From Clostridia bacterium (GTDB taxonomy: Bacteria > Bacillota > Clostridia > Christensenellales > Aristaeellaceae): 63,428 nt of DNA. A model generated the notes under the pieces. The model was not told where the DNA came from. It saw only the letters and a program-made list of their open reading frames with translations, and searched no databases. Positions 15,940 through 26,103 of the stretch are shown piece after piece; position 1 is the first letter of the stretch, and every line of letters begins with the position of its first letter. The position numbers were made by a program, and so were the translations under genes. Where the stretch lies: contig JAFQKQ010000087.1 in NCBI GenBank assembly GCA_017396845.1, positions 1-63,428 of the forward strand, in the 5' to 3' direction.

Positions 15940-18900
15940 TTGCAGAAGAAGCCGTCAAACACCACAGCCAATCGCCGCCCGGCCGCCGCTCCTCAGAGAG
16001 CGCAGGGTGCGGCTCGAAATCCGTCTAATCGTCCGCAGGCCGCAAGACCTCAGGCGCGTCCTGCCGCCGCAAAAAGACCGGCAAGCGCACCGGCGAGAAA
16101 GCCCGCGCCCAAGCCCGCAGCTGACCGCAAAATTCTTTTCATCTTCCTTGCGGCAGTCGCATTTGCGGTAGCATGCTTTTTCCTTCAGAAGCATTTCCCC
16201 AGCGGCATCCATGTATCCAATCAAAGCAATCGCGTTCCCGAAGTAGATGCGGCAGTCAGCATCCGCATCACCGAGGTTATGTCCTCCAACTCCTCCGCCA
16301 TTCAGGATGACACCGGCGATTATCCGGATTGGATCGAGATTACAAACGTATCCTCCTCAAGCGTAAACCTGCACGGCTACAAGCTTGCGAAGGACACGAG
16401 CATCATGCTCAAATACTTTGAATTCCCGAACCACACCCTGAAAAGCGGCGAAAGCACCATAGTATACTGCACAAGCACCATCCGCAACAACTACGGCTAC
16501 GCCTATCACGCGCCGTTCAAGATTTCGGCGGCAGGCGATACGCTGATTCTGTTCAACAGCTCCGATGTTGCGATTCAGACGCTGAACATCCCGCCCATGA
16601 GCTCCAACCAATCTTACGCCGAAATCGACGGCGAATGGGTAATCACGGATGATTACACGCCCTTCCTTGCAAACACGAAGGAAAATCACGTGCTGATCAG
16701 CGACAACCGCCAGACCGTTGAAAGCCCCATCATGATCACCGAGTTCATGGCTTCCAACGTCACCTTCGCGCCCGACGAGAACGGCGAATATCTGGACTGG
16801 ATTGAAATCTACAATTCCTCCAATTACACCGTATCGTTGAACGGCTACTTCCTTTCCGACAGCGAAGACAATCTTCAGAAATGGCAGTTCCCGAACGTGT
16901 CCATCGGTGCAGGCGAATATCTTCTTATATATGCATCCGGCTATGACCGCAATACGCCCGGACAGAACCTGCACACCGGCTTTAAGCTGAACACGGAAAA
17001 GGAATGCGTAATCCTTTCCAACGCCGCCGGCCAGATGATCGATCGCGTGGAATACGATCTCCTCAAGGACGATCAATCGTATTCCCGTCAGGCGGACGAC
17101 TCCTGGACAACGATGCTGCCGCCCACTCCGGGCATGTCTAACAGTTACGAAAGCGCCGCGCTGATCGATGGTCAGTTCGCGGCGCAAAATACAACCGGGG
17201 TTATCGTGAACGAAGTCATGGCTTCGACCAGCGTTGCGAATTCCTCCGGCGCATCCTATGACTGGCTTGAGCTTTACAACACCTCCAATCTTCCCGTTGA
17301 CCTTTCCGGCTGGGGCGTTTCGGACGATCCTGCCGCACCCAGAAAGTGGCAGTTCCCCGAGGGCGCGCGCATACAGTCCGGCGGCTATATGGGCTTGATG
17401 CTTTCCGGCCTTGACGACAACATCGGCGGTTACTACCATACCAATTTCCGTCTTTCCTCCAACAGCGGCGAAACGCTCGTGCTTTCCGATCCCACCGGAA
17501 AGATCGTCGACCGCGTAAGCCTCGGAAATCAGTATTCCAACATCTCCTACGGCAGAATCCGCGGCGCAAACGGCTTCTACTATCTTTCCGCCTCTACGCC
17601 GCTCACAGCCAACGCTTCTACCGGCCATGTGTCCCGCATGTCCAAGCCCACCTTCAGCGTTCAGGGCGGTCTGTATCCGGCAGGAGAAGTAATCGAGCTT
17701 ACGCTTTCGTGCGAACCGGGCGCCGTGATCTACTATACGCTTGATTCCTCCACGCCCGATCCCAACAACATAAACGGTACGCGCTTCCAGCTGGATCCGC
17801 GCATTGCAAACGAGCGCACGGATTTCTATCAGACGCACGAGTATACCGGCCCCATCACGATTACGAATACCACCGTCGTCCGCGCGATCACCGTAAAGAG
17901 CGGACATATTACCTCCCTTGTAAACACCCAGACCTACTTTGTCGGCGTAAGCCACACCATGAAAGTAGCATCCCTGGTCATGAACCCCTATGACCTGTGG
18001 GATTACAACAAAGGTTTGTACGTATTCGGCCCGAACGCACGCCCCACTTCACCCTACGGCTCGCTCGATAACGGCGCTAACTTCTGGATGACCTGGGAAA
18101 AGCCCGCTAACGTAGAGCTGTTTGATCTGGACGGCACTGCCATCCTCTCTCAGGGCTGCGGCGTCCGCCTGCACGGCCAGTACAGCCGCGCGGAAAGTCA
18201 GAAGCCGTTCAAGGTCATCGCCCGTTCGGAATACGGCTCCAACCGCTTCAATGCGCCTTTGTTCCCGAACCGCGATTACACGGAATATCAGTCGTTCCTG
18301 TTCAGAAATTCCGGTCAGGACGTAAATAAGAGCCACATGCGCGACAGCATTCTGACCTCGCTCACCGCTGGTTCCTCCGTCATGTATCAGGATACCGATC
18401 ATGCGATTTTGTACCTGAACGGCGAATACTGGGGCCATTACTACATGCGTGAGCGCATCAACACCTTCTCCATCTGTCAGTGGGAAGATTGGGATCCGGC
18501 AATCAAGGACACGATTGACCTTGTAAAGGGCAATACGAAGCTGATGAAGGGCTCGGTCGATACCTGGCTGGAGATCAAGGAATGGTACGCCAAGCACGGT
18601 ATTGAAACGGCGGAAGAGCTTGCCTACGTCAATCAGTATGTGGATGTAGACAATTATCTCGAATATGTAGCGGTTCAGATGTTTACGGGAAATACGGACC
18701 TCCTTAACGTAAAGAAGTACCGCACCGATGAAACCGACGGCCGCTGGCGCTGGATATTCTTCGATACCGACTGGGCATTCTACACGGATACCAACTCCGT
18801 AGGACGCTGGCTGACGCCGGGCGGCGTAGGTACGAGCAATAAGACCGATAACTCGCTGTTTATCGCTCTTATGAAAAACCCGGTCTGCAAGGATCAGTTC

Positions 18901-19206
18901 CTCACCTATTTCGCCGACAAGCTGGAAAACGAATGGTCGTCGGAATCTGTGCTCGGCAAGATTGAGCGCCGTCTTCAGGAACTGGAACCCGAGCTTGACC
19001 AGCATCTGAGCAGATGGAACATTTCTCGAAGCGAATTCGATGCGGAAGTAAGAAAGCTCAAAAATTACGCAGCGCAGCGCCCGGGCAGACTTCTGTATTT
19101 CTATTCGAACGTACTCAGCAAAGCCGAAATGGAGAAGTATTTTGGTACGCTTCTGGAAACTGTCACCATGCTCGACGACAACAAAAAGCCCGTGGAATTC
19201 AAGTAA
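15940..19206 (+). CDS. CotH-kinase family membrane protein with three lamin-tail domains
   Basis: A 1088-residue protein. A Pro/Ala/Arg-rich cytoplasmic tail (1-62) and one membrane helix (about 65-82) are followed by three lamin-tail domains, each opening with (T/V)NE or TE plus (V/F)MAS and containing DWIEI or DWLEL (about 108-235, 260-395, 420-550). A chitobiase-like/Fn3-associated segment (about 570-660, VIYYTLDSSTPDP) and a CotH domain (about 690-1060) follow. The CotH core keeps KSHMRDS, GHYYMRERIN and WIFFDTDWAF with its acidic pair. Bacillus CotH is a protein kinase of the spore coat; here the domain is outside the membrane. The start is TTG after GGAGG. It heads the VTC/DUF4956 cassette. 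Confidence 0.9.
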   Translation: MQKKPSNTTANRRPAAAPQRAQGAARNPSNRPQAARPQARPAAAKRPASAPARKPAPKPAADRKILFIFLAAVAFAVACFFLQKHFPSGIHVSNQSNRVPEVDAAVSIRITEVMSSNSSAIQDDTGDYPDWIEITNVSSSSVNLHGYKLAKDTSIMLKYFEFPNHTLKSGESTIVYCTSTIRNNYGYAYHAPFKISAAGDTLILFNSSDVAIQTLNIPPMSSNQSYAEIDGEWVITDDYTPFLANTKENHVLISDNRQTVESPIMITEFMASNVTFAPDENGEYLDWIEIYNSSNYTVSLNGYFLSDSEDNLQKWQFPNVSIGAGEYLLIYASGYDRNTPGQNLHTGFKLNTEKECVILSNAAGQMIDRVEYDLLKDDQSYSRQADDSWTTMLPPTPGMSNSYESAALIDGQFAAQNTTGVIVNEVMASTSVANSSGASYDWLELYNTSNLPVDLSGWGVSDDPAAPRKWQFPEGARIQSGGYMGLMLSGLDDNIGGYYHTNFRLSSNSGETLVLSDPTGKIVDRVSLGNQYSNISYGRIRGANGFYYLSASTPLTANASTGHVSRMSKPTFSVQGGLYPAGEVIELTLSCEPGAVIYYTLDSSTPDPNNINGTRFQLDPRIANERTDFYQTHEYTGPITITNTTVVRAITVKSGHITSLVNTQTYFVGVSHTMKVASLVMNPYDLWDYNKGLYVFGPNARPTSPYGSLDNGANFWMTWEKPANVELFDLDGTAILSQGCGVRLHGQYSRAESQKPFKVIARSEYGSNRFNAPLFPNRDYTEYQSFLFRNSGQDVNKSHMRDSILTSLTAGSSVMYQDTDHAILYLNGEYWGHYYMRERINTFSICQWEDWDPAIKDTIDLVKGNTKLMKGSVDTWLEIKEWYAKHGIETAEELAYVNQYVDVDNYLEYVAVQMFTGNTDLLNVKKYRTDETDGRWRWIFFDTDWAFYTDTNSVGRWLTPGGVGTSNKTDNSLFIALMKNPVCKDQFLTYFADKLENEWSSESVLGKIERRLQELEPELDQHLSRWNISRSEFDAEVRKLKNYAAQRPGRLLYFYSNVLSKAEMEKYFGTLLETVTMLDDNKKPVEFK

Positions 19207-19236
19207 GCGCCAAAGGCCTTGGAAAGGGATGATTCT

Positions 19237-19950
19237 TTGCAGGAAGGAACGAGAAGCTTAATGCCCGAAAGGCATGAGCTCAAATACTTCATCAACCGCG
19301 GCGACATGATGGCTTTAGGTCACAAATTAGGCTATCTCATGACCGCCGACGCCCACGCGGATGAAAAGGGCGAATACTTTATCCGATCCCTGTACTTTGA
19401 CGATGCCTACGACACAGCCTATTACGACAAGACCTACGGCTACATGTCCCGCGATAAGTACCGCATCCGCATCTATAATCTGTCGGATCAGGCGATATTC
19501 CTGGAGCGCAAGCGCAAGATCGGCGATCTGATTCAGAAAAGCTCGGCGCGTATATCCAGAAAACTGTGCGACCAGCTGATCGCAGGAAACCCGAAGGGGC
19601 TTTCCTCGATCGACAATCCGCTCCTAAACGATATGTACCGCGAGATGAGAACCCGCCTCATGCACCCGGTCGTCATCGTGGATTACACGCGCGAGACGTT
19701 CGTATATCCCACGGAGAACGTAAGAATCACCTTCGACAAGGGATTAAAAACCGGTCTTTTCAGCACGGACCTGTTTTCAAAGGACATATTCACGGTAAGT
19801 CCGCTGGATACGGGCAGGGAAATTCTGGAAGTCAAATACAACCGCTTCCTTCCCGATTTCATATCCGAGCTTTTAAACGACACGCCTACCGAGCGCAGCG
19901 CCATATCGAAATATGTGCTGTGCAGAAGATTCGAGCCTCTGGACATTTAG
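19237..19950 (+). CDS. Polyphosphate polymerase (VTC) domain protein
   Basis: A 237-residue soluble protein matching the catalytic VTC domain that makes polyphosphate from ATP in yeast Vtc4. The expected tunnel residues are present: RHELKYFI at the start, RSLYFDD, KYRIRIYN, FLERKRKIG with KSSARISR, VDYTRE, FDKGLKTG, and EVKYNRFLPDFI near the end. No membrane segment is present, so it must join the membrane through a partner, most simply the DUF4956 protein next door. The TTG start has AAAGGG eight bases upstream; ATG at 19261 is a later alternative. It starts 30 bases after CotH. Confidence 0.9.
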   Translation: MQEGTRSLMPERHELKYFINRGDMMALGHKLGYLMTADAHADEKGEYFIRSLYFDDAYDTAYYDKTYGYMSRDKYRIRIYNLSDQAIFLERKRKIGDLIQKSSARISRKLCDQLIAGNPKGLSSIDNPLLNDMYREMRTRLMHPVVIVDYTRETFVYPTENVRITFDKGLKTGLFSTDLFSKDIFTVSPLDTGREILEVKYNRFLPDFISELLNDTPTERSAISKYVLCRRFEPLDI

Positions 19951-20028
19951 TGATAAACATGTGCGTCTTTGCCTCGTGAAGGCATTGATATATAACGCAA
20001 ATACGTAAGATTGAAAGGGGAAAACCTT

Positions 20029-20691
20029 GTGAACAAAGCAAGCATTGCCGAAATTTTCGCTTCCCAGTCCATTACGCCGAACTCCTGGCTCAGCATCCTC
20101 TTCCTGCTGATCATGGCCTTTGTAGTGGGTCTGTTCATCTACTGGGTATATCGTAAGAACTACCGCGGTGTGATGTTCTCCAACAACTTCGGTCTCACCC
20201 TCGTTCTCATGACCACCATCACCGCCCCCGTCGTTATGTGTATCCGCGACTCCCTGCAGCTGTCCATGGGTATGGTCGGCGCGCTCTCCATCGTCCGCTT
20301 CCGTACGGCGGTTAAGGATCCGCTGGACACCGCTTACATGTTCTGGGCGCTCACCATGGGCATTCTGATCGGCGCAGGCCAGTACTTCCTGGCAGCCATC
20401 GCCGTCGTAGGCATTGCGGCGCTCGTATTCGTGCTTCGCTACATCACCGGCAAGTCCGCTGACAGCTATCTGCTCGTAATGCGCATGGCAGGCGGCGCGG
20501 AAAACGCTGCGCTTCAGGTAATGCGCCAGCTCCGCTATCAGAAGCTCAAGAGCAAGACCATCACCGCGCACGGCATCGAAGTAACCTACGAAGTCCGCGT
20601 AGAAAAGAGCGAAGCGTTCCTGAACAAGCTCCTTTCCCTGGACGGCGTGAACGAAGCAAGCCTCATCGCTTATCAGAGCGAAACCACCTGA
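20029..20691 (+). CDS. DUF4956-family membrane protein
   Basis: A 220-residue integral membrane protein with about four hydrophobic segments in its first 140 residues (SWLSILFLLIMAFVVGLFIY, then a second near NNFGLTLVLMTTITAP, and two more through ILIGAGQYFLAAIAVVGI). The segment SMGMVGALSIVRFRTAVKDP is strongly conserved in the family as I know it. The C-terminal 80 residues look like a small cytoplasmic alpha/beta domain. Genes of this family often stand beside VTC-domain genes. GTG was chosen because AAAGGGG stands eight bases upstream. It could supply the membrane pore or anchor for the polymerase (inference). Confidence 0.85.
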   Translation: MNKASIAEIFASQSITPNSWLSILFLLIMAFVVGLFIYWVYRKNYRGVMFSNNFGLTLVLMTTITAPVVMCIRDSLQLSMGMVGALSIVRFRTAVKDPLDTAYMFWALTMGILIGAGQYFLAAIAVVGIAALVFVLRYITGKSADSYLLVMRMAGGAENAALQVMRQLRYQKLKSKTITAHGIEVTYEVRVEKSEAFLNKLLSLDGVNEASLIAYQSETT

Positions 20692-20701
20692 CAGGCATAG
20701 T

Positions 20702-20745
20702 AAAAGAAGTCCCAAGCGGCCAAGCCGTTCGGGACTTCTTTTTTT
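20702..20745 (+). terminator. Strong terminator closing the CotH-VTC-DUF4956 cassette
   Basis: A 12-bp stem (AAAAGAAGTCCC with GGGACTTCTTTT) and a T-tail directly after the DUF4956 stop. The A-rich 5' arm lets it also act on the convergent LCP transcript. Confidence 0.9.
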
Positions 20746-20773
20746 GCGGATTTATATAGACTTTCCTTCTCCC

Positions 20774-22006
20774 CTATTCCCCGCCGTACACAAATTCGAC
20801 AAAAGCATCATGATTCTTTTTATAATCCACATTATAGAACATGCCGCCGTCATCGGTATAGGTTCCGTTTACGGGAAGACGCATTTGCTCTACACCGCCG
20901 GCAGTAGCTGCTTTCAGGCCCAGCGAAATGATTTCAAGTACGTTCATATTGGTTTCAAGCTCATTAAGCGCGCTCGTTCCGATTCCGATCAGCGCAACGG
21001 GTCTGTATACAAAGCTCTTCATCTTAGAAACAGCCTCTGACAGCAGCTTTCTCTGCCGCTGCGTGCGCCCGTAATCGCTGTCCAGATTGCGGATTCTGGC
21101 GTAGCTCAGCGCCTGTATGCCGCTTAAATGCGTATCCTCGCCGTATTTATACAAAAGTGCGCTTTCGTATTCCTTAAGCCCCTCGTCGTAGGATGTTTTA
21201 CCGTCCAATACCCTCCGGTACAGCACCTCGCGGGTGTTATTGTTGATCTGCTCCATTTCCGCCTGCGTGATATCCATATCCAAGCCGCCGATCATGTCGA
21301 TGAGCTTTGGAAAGCTTTCGTAGTCGACCAGTACGTAACGGGTGACGTTAAGAGCGTAGTTTTCATTGACCGCCTTTATCAGAAGCTCCGCGCCGCCGTA
21401 GGCATAGGCTGCGTTCAGGCGTTTTACGCCGCTTCTTCCCGGAATCGATACGCCGGTATCGCGCATGAGCGAGGTGAGCTTTATATCCCCCTTCGCAATC
21501 GAGGCGATCATCATCGTATCCGAACGGCTCGTACCGCCCGCATCCCTGTCGGTACCGATCAGAAGCACATGCGTATACCCGGACGGAAGCTCATGATCGG
21601 CGCTGAACTGATCGGTATTGTGAAAGCCGAAAAAGCCTGCGGGTAAAAGGTACAAAAGATACGCAAACGCCGCCGTCAAAGCGATCAGCGCGGCGATAAA
21701 GCGCAGAAGATAATGCTTTTTACGCCTTACAGGCACATGTTCGCGCGCTTCGGACACATATCCTTCCATCTCATCAGCCTCGGGCGCATCGGCTTTGCGG
21801 GGCGTTTCAAACAGAAACCGAAGAATAGAAAACCGCTTTCTGCTTTCCGGCTCGTCTCTTCTTTGAGCCTCTTCCTCTTCGTACCCATAATCACGCCTTG
21901 CAAGGAAAAACACGCGCTTTCGCTTGTATGTCTGTTCCTCTCTTCCCGCATCCCTATCCGTCTCAGGCGCACGCCGGATCTTTTTTTTCGGTCTTTCGTA
22001 AAACAA
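20774..22006 (-). CDS. LytR-CpsA-Psr (LCP) family cell-wall ligase
   Basis: A 410-residue protein with a long charged cytoplasmic N-terminus (about 1-100, many Arg/Glu), one membrane helix (about 103-123) and an extracytoplasmic LCP domain. Family features visible are HVLLIGTDRD, SRSDTMMIAS, LTSLMRDTGVSIPG, KRLNAAYAYGG and YARIRNLDSDYGRTQRQ. LCP enzymes move undecaprenyl-linked polymers onto peptidoglycan. The Arg and Asp residues that bind the pyrophosphate are kept. The start is TTG with GGAGGGAAGGG nine bases upstream; there is no nearby ATG. It is separated from the GH130 gene by a probable attenuating hairpin. Confidence 0.9.
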   Translation of the reverse strand: MFYERPKKKIRRAPETDRDAGREEQTYKRKRVFFLARRDYGYEEEEAQRRDEPESRKRFSILRFLFETPRKADAPEADEMEGYVSEAREHVPVRRKKHYLLRFIAALIALTAAFAYLLYLLPAGFFGFHNTDQFSADHELPSGYTHVLLIGTDRDAGGTSRSDTMMIASIAKGDIKLTSLMRDTGVSIPGRSGVKRLNAAYAYGGAELLIKAVNENYALNVTRYVLVDYESFPKLIDMIGGLDMDITQAEMEQINNNTREVLYRRVLDGKTSYDEGLKEYESALLYKYGEDTHLSGIQALSYARIRNLDSDYGRTQRQRKLLSEAVSKMKSFVYRPVALIGIGTSALNELETNMNVLEIISLGLKAATAGGVEQMRLPVNGTYTDDGGMFYNVDYKKNHDAFVEFVYGGE

Positions 22007-22035
22007 ATACCCTTCCCTCCGGTATTAAAGATAGT

Positions 22036-22068
22036 GAAACGCCCGGAGACGGATTACGTCCCCGAGCG
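22036..22068 (-). terminator. Hairpin between the GH130 and LCP genes, possible weak terminator
   Basis: On the minus strand CGCTCGGGGACG pairs with CGTCTCCGGGCG (12 bp, two G-U) and is followed by GTTTC, a short T-tract. It would reduce but perhaps not stop read-through from GH130 into the LCP gene. Confidence 0.5.
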
Positions 22069-22086
22069 AACATCGGTTATTATCGA

Positions 22087-23070
22087 TCAGACCTTGCTGT
22101 TCTTCTTGATGAAGTCGATTACTTCGTTCACTTCGCAGAAGGCCATGCAGATGACCGTATCGGCGCCGCCGTAGTAAATGGCGATGCGGCCGGTTTCGGA
22201 ATCGGTCAGAGCCGCGCAGGGGAAGGCTACGTTCGGAACGTCGCCAACCTGCTCATAGATCTTCTGGGGCGAAAGGAGGTACGGCTCGGTTCTGTAGAGA
22301 ACCTTCCAGGGCTTCTCAAGATCGAGAAGGCATGCGCCGAAGGAATATACGAAGCCGTTGCAGCTGGTGAGCACGCCGTGGTAGAACAGCAGCCAGCCTT
22401 CGTCGGTCTCGATCGGGATCGGGCCTGCGCCGATCTTCGTGGACTGCCAGCCGCCCTTGGTGCCCATCACATAGCGATGCTTGCCCCAGTAGCACAGATC
22501 CGGCGACTCGGAATAGTAGATATCGCCAAACGGCGTGTGGCCGTTATCGGAGGGACGGGAGAGCATGGCGTAGTTACCGCCAATCTTTCTGGGGAACATA
22601 ACGCCGTTTCTGTTGAAGGGCAGGTAGGCGTTTTCCTTCTGAACGTAGGTTTTGAAATCCTTGGTGGTGGCAACGCCGATCGTCGGGCCGTGGTAGCAGT
22701 TGCACCAGGTGACTACATACTCGCCGTCGATCTCGCAGCAGCGGGGATCATAGCCGTAGATGAAGGGGCCTACTTCGTCCTCAATGGGGTTTACGAGGTT
22801 AAAGGGCTCATGCTCGATATCCCAATGGATGCCGTCCTTGCTGTGCGCGGAGTGGATGCGCATCTCGCGCCTCTTGTCGTCGCAGCGGAACACGCCGGCA
22901 AACTCGCCCTCAAAGGGCACTACGGCGCTGTTGAAGATGGAGTTGGAGCAGGGAATCGCGTCGCGCTGAACGATGGGGTTTCCGCTATAGCGCCATACGA
23001 CGTCCGTGCAGCCTGCGCTGCGCGGCTCCCACGGGATATTGGGCAGCGGCTTTCCGATGATCTTAGCCAT
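22087..23070 (-). CDS. Glycoside hydrolase family 130 phosphorylase (beta-mannoside type)
   Basis: A 327-residue cytoplasmic protein of GH130, whose members split beta-mannosides with phosphate. The five-bladed propeller layout is visible from N-terminal RYSGNPIV through [11 protein letters not shown], then [17 protein letters not shown] (with the conserved Asp-Pro-Arg), [36 protein letters not shown] and [13 protein letters not shown] near the end. The subgroup resembles those acting on mannosyl oligosaccharides rather than mannosylglucose, but this cannot be settled by eye. GAGGAGG precedes the ATG. No mannan transporter stands next to it. It follows mrp by 34 bases. Confidence 0.88.
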   Translation of the reverse strand: MAKIIGKPLPNIPWEPRSAGCTDVVWRYSGNPIVQRDAIPCSNSIFNSAVVPFEGEFAGVFRCDDKRREMRIHSAHSKDGIHWDIEHEPFNLVNPIEDEVGPFIYGYDPRCCEIDGEYVVTWCNCYHGPTIGVATTKDFKTYVQKENAYLPFNRNGVMFPRKIGGNYAMLSRPSDNGHTPFGDIYYSESPDLCYWGKHRYVMGTKGGWQSTKIGAGPIPIETDEGWLLFYHGVLTSCNGFVYSFGACLLDLEKPWKVLYRTEPYLLSPQKIYEQVGDVPNVAFPCAALTDSETGRIAIYYGGADTVICMAFCEVNEVIDFIKKNSKV

Positions 23071-23104
23071 TATAAAATCCTCCTCAATATATCAATGCTG
23101 TCTA

Positions 23105-23926
23105 TTAAAGAATCTTCTTCAGCATTTCATCCATCCAGTCGCCCTCAAACAGCTCGATCATGCCCTTGTCGCAAGCAGCGGCAAGCTTCGGCTGTACAGG
23201 GATGCGGGCGGTTACGTCGGTACCGGCAAGCTTGGCGGCCTCGCCCAGGCGGCTTTCGCCGTAGAGCTCAATTTTCTTTCCGCAGTCGGGGCACTCAATG
23301 TAGCTCATGTTCTCCACAATGCCCATGACCGGAATATTCATCATGCTCGCCATGTTAACGGCCTTCTGCACGACCATACCCACAAGCTCCTGGGGAGAGG
23401 TAACAACGATCATGCCGTCAACGGGGATCGACTGGAACACGGTCAGCGGTACATCGCCGGTTCCGGGAGGCATATCGATGAACATAATGTCGATATCGCC
23501 CCAATTTACATCCGTCCAGAACTGCTTGACGGTGCCCGCAATGACGGGGCCGCGCCAGATTACCGGATCGGTTTCATTTTCAAGCAGGAGGTTCACGCTC
23601 ATTACGCGGATGCCGGTAGCGGTAACGGCGGGGATCAGCGCCGTTTCGTCTGCGCCGGCAGCAGCGGAAAACTTGAACATTTTGGGAATGGACGGGCCGG
23701 TGATATCCGCGTCCATAATCGCGGTCTTGTAGCCCATTCTCTGAGCCATCGTCGCAAGCAGTCCCGTAGTCAGGGATTTGCCTACGCCGCCCTTTCCGGA
23801 TACGACGGCAATCGCCTTCTTAATCCGGCTCTGTGCATTGGGTAATTCCTTTTGAATACCGCTGTTTTCGCGGCTTTCGCAATTCAGCTGGCAGGTATCA
23901 CAATTGTGCGTACATTCTTGAGACAT
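23105..23926 (-). CDS. mrp: Mrp/Nbp35 family Fe-S carrier P-loop ATPase
   Basis: A 273-residue ATPase of the Mrp/ApbC/Nbp35 family that carries and delivers iron-sulfur clusters. A deviant Walker A, GKGGVGKS, stands at about residues 44-51, with DADITGPSIP and MPPGTGD as the other family motifs. The CPDC pair near residue 219 is the expected bridging cluster site. The N-terminus has four extra cysteines (C..NCDTCQLNC), an Nbp35-like extra cluster motif common in clostridial members. The chosen ATG stands six bases from GGAGG; an upstream ATG touches the ribosome binding site. It has its own consensus promoter and is divergent from gyrB. Confidence 0.92.
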   Translation of the reverse strand: MSQECTHNCDTCQLNCESRENSGIQKELPNAQSRIKKAIAVVSGKGGVGKSLTTGLLATMAQRMGYKTAIMDADITGPSIPKMFKFSAAAGADETALIPAVTATGIRVMSVNLLLENETDPVIWRGPVIAGTVKQFWTDVNWGDIDIMFIDMPPGTGDVPLTVFQSIPVDGMIVVTSPQELVGMVVQKAVNMASMMNIPVMGIVENMSYIECPDCGKKIELYGESRLGEAAKLAGTDVTARIPVQPKLAAACDKGMIELFEGDWMDEMLKKIL

Positions 23927-23960
23927 AGTCATCCTCCGAAAAAACAAAGTTTCTAATCGT

Positions 23961-23989
23961 ATTATACCATCTGGCATACCATTTTGCAA
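23961..23989 (-). promoter_or_regulatory. Promoter of the mrp-GH130 operon
   Basis: Minus strand: TTGCAA, 17 bases, TATAAT with an extended -10 (TGG before TATAAT). The -10 box stands 35 bases from the start codon. Confidence 0.8.
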
Positions 23990-24059
23990 GGATAGAATTT
24001 GTATATTGAAAAAGCAAAAAAACGGCCCATTCAAAGACGCGATAAATAACATGGAAACA

Positions 24060-24088
24060 ATGCAAAAATGCACAAAACGTGGTATAAT
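24060..24088 (+). promoter_or_regulatory. Promoter of gyrB-gyrA
   Basis: TGGTATAAT is a consensus extended -10 element. The best -35 at 17-base spacing is ATGCAA, a weak match. No supercoiling-specific element is recognisable, although weak -35 boxes are common at gyrase promoters. Confidence 0.65.
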
Positions 24089-24090
24089 AA

Positions 24091-26061
<1,971 letters not shown>

Positions 26062-26103
26062 TAAACGCGGGGCGACAGCCCCCGGACGGAGGCAAACATC
26101 CTC

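Noticed and set aside
16357-17955. A 532-codon open frame on the minus strand inside the CotH gene
   Set aside because: It mirrors the high-GC third positions of the CotH gene, has no ribosome binding site, and lies within a gene with clear domains.
21898-23328. A 476-codon plus-strand frame opposite the LCP and GH130 genes
   Set aside because: It crosses two real genes and a probable terminator and has no domain signature.
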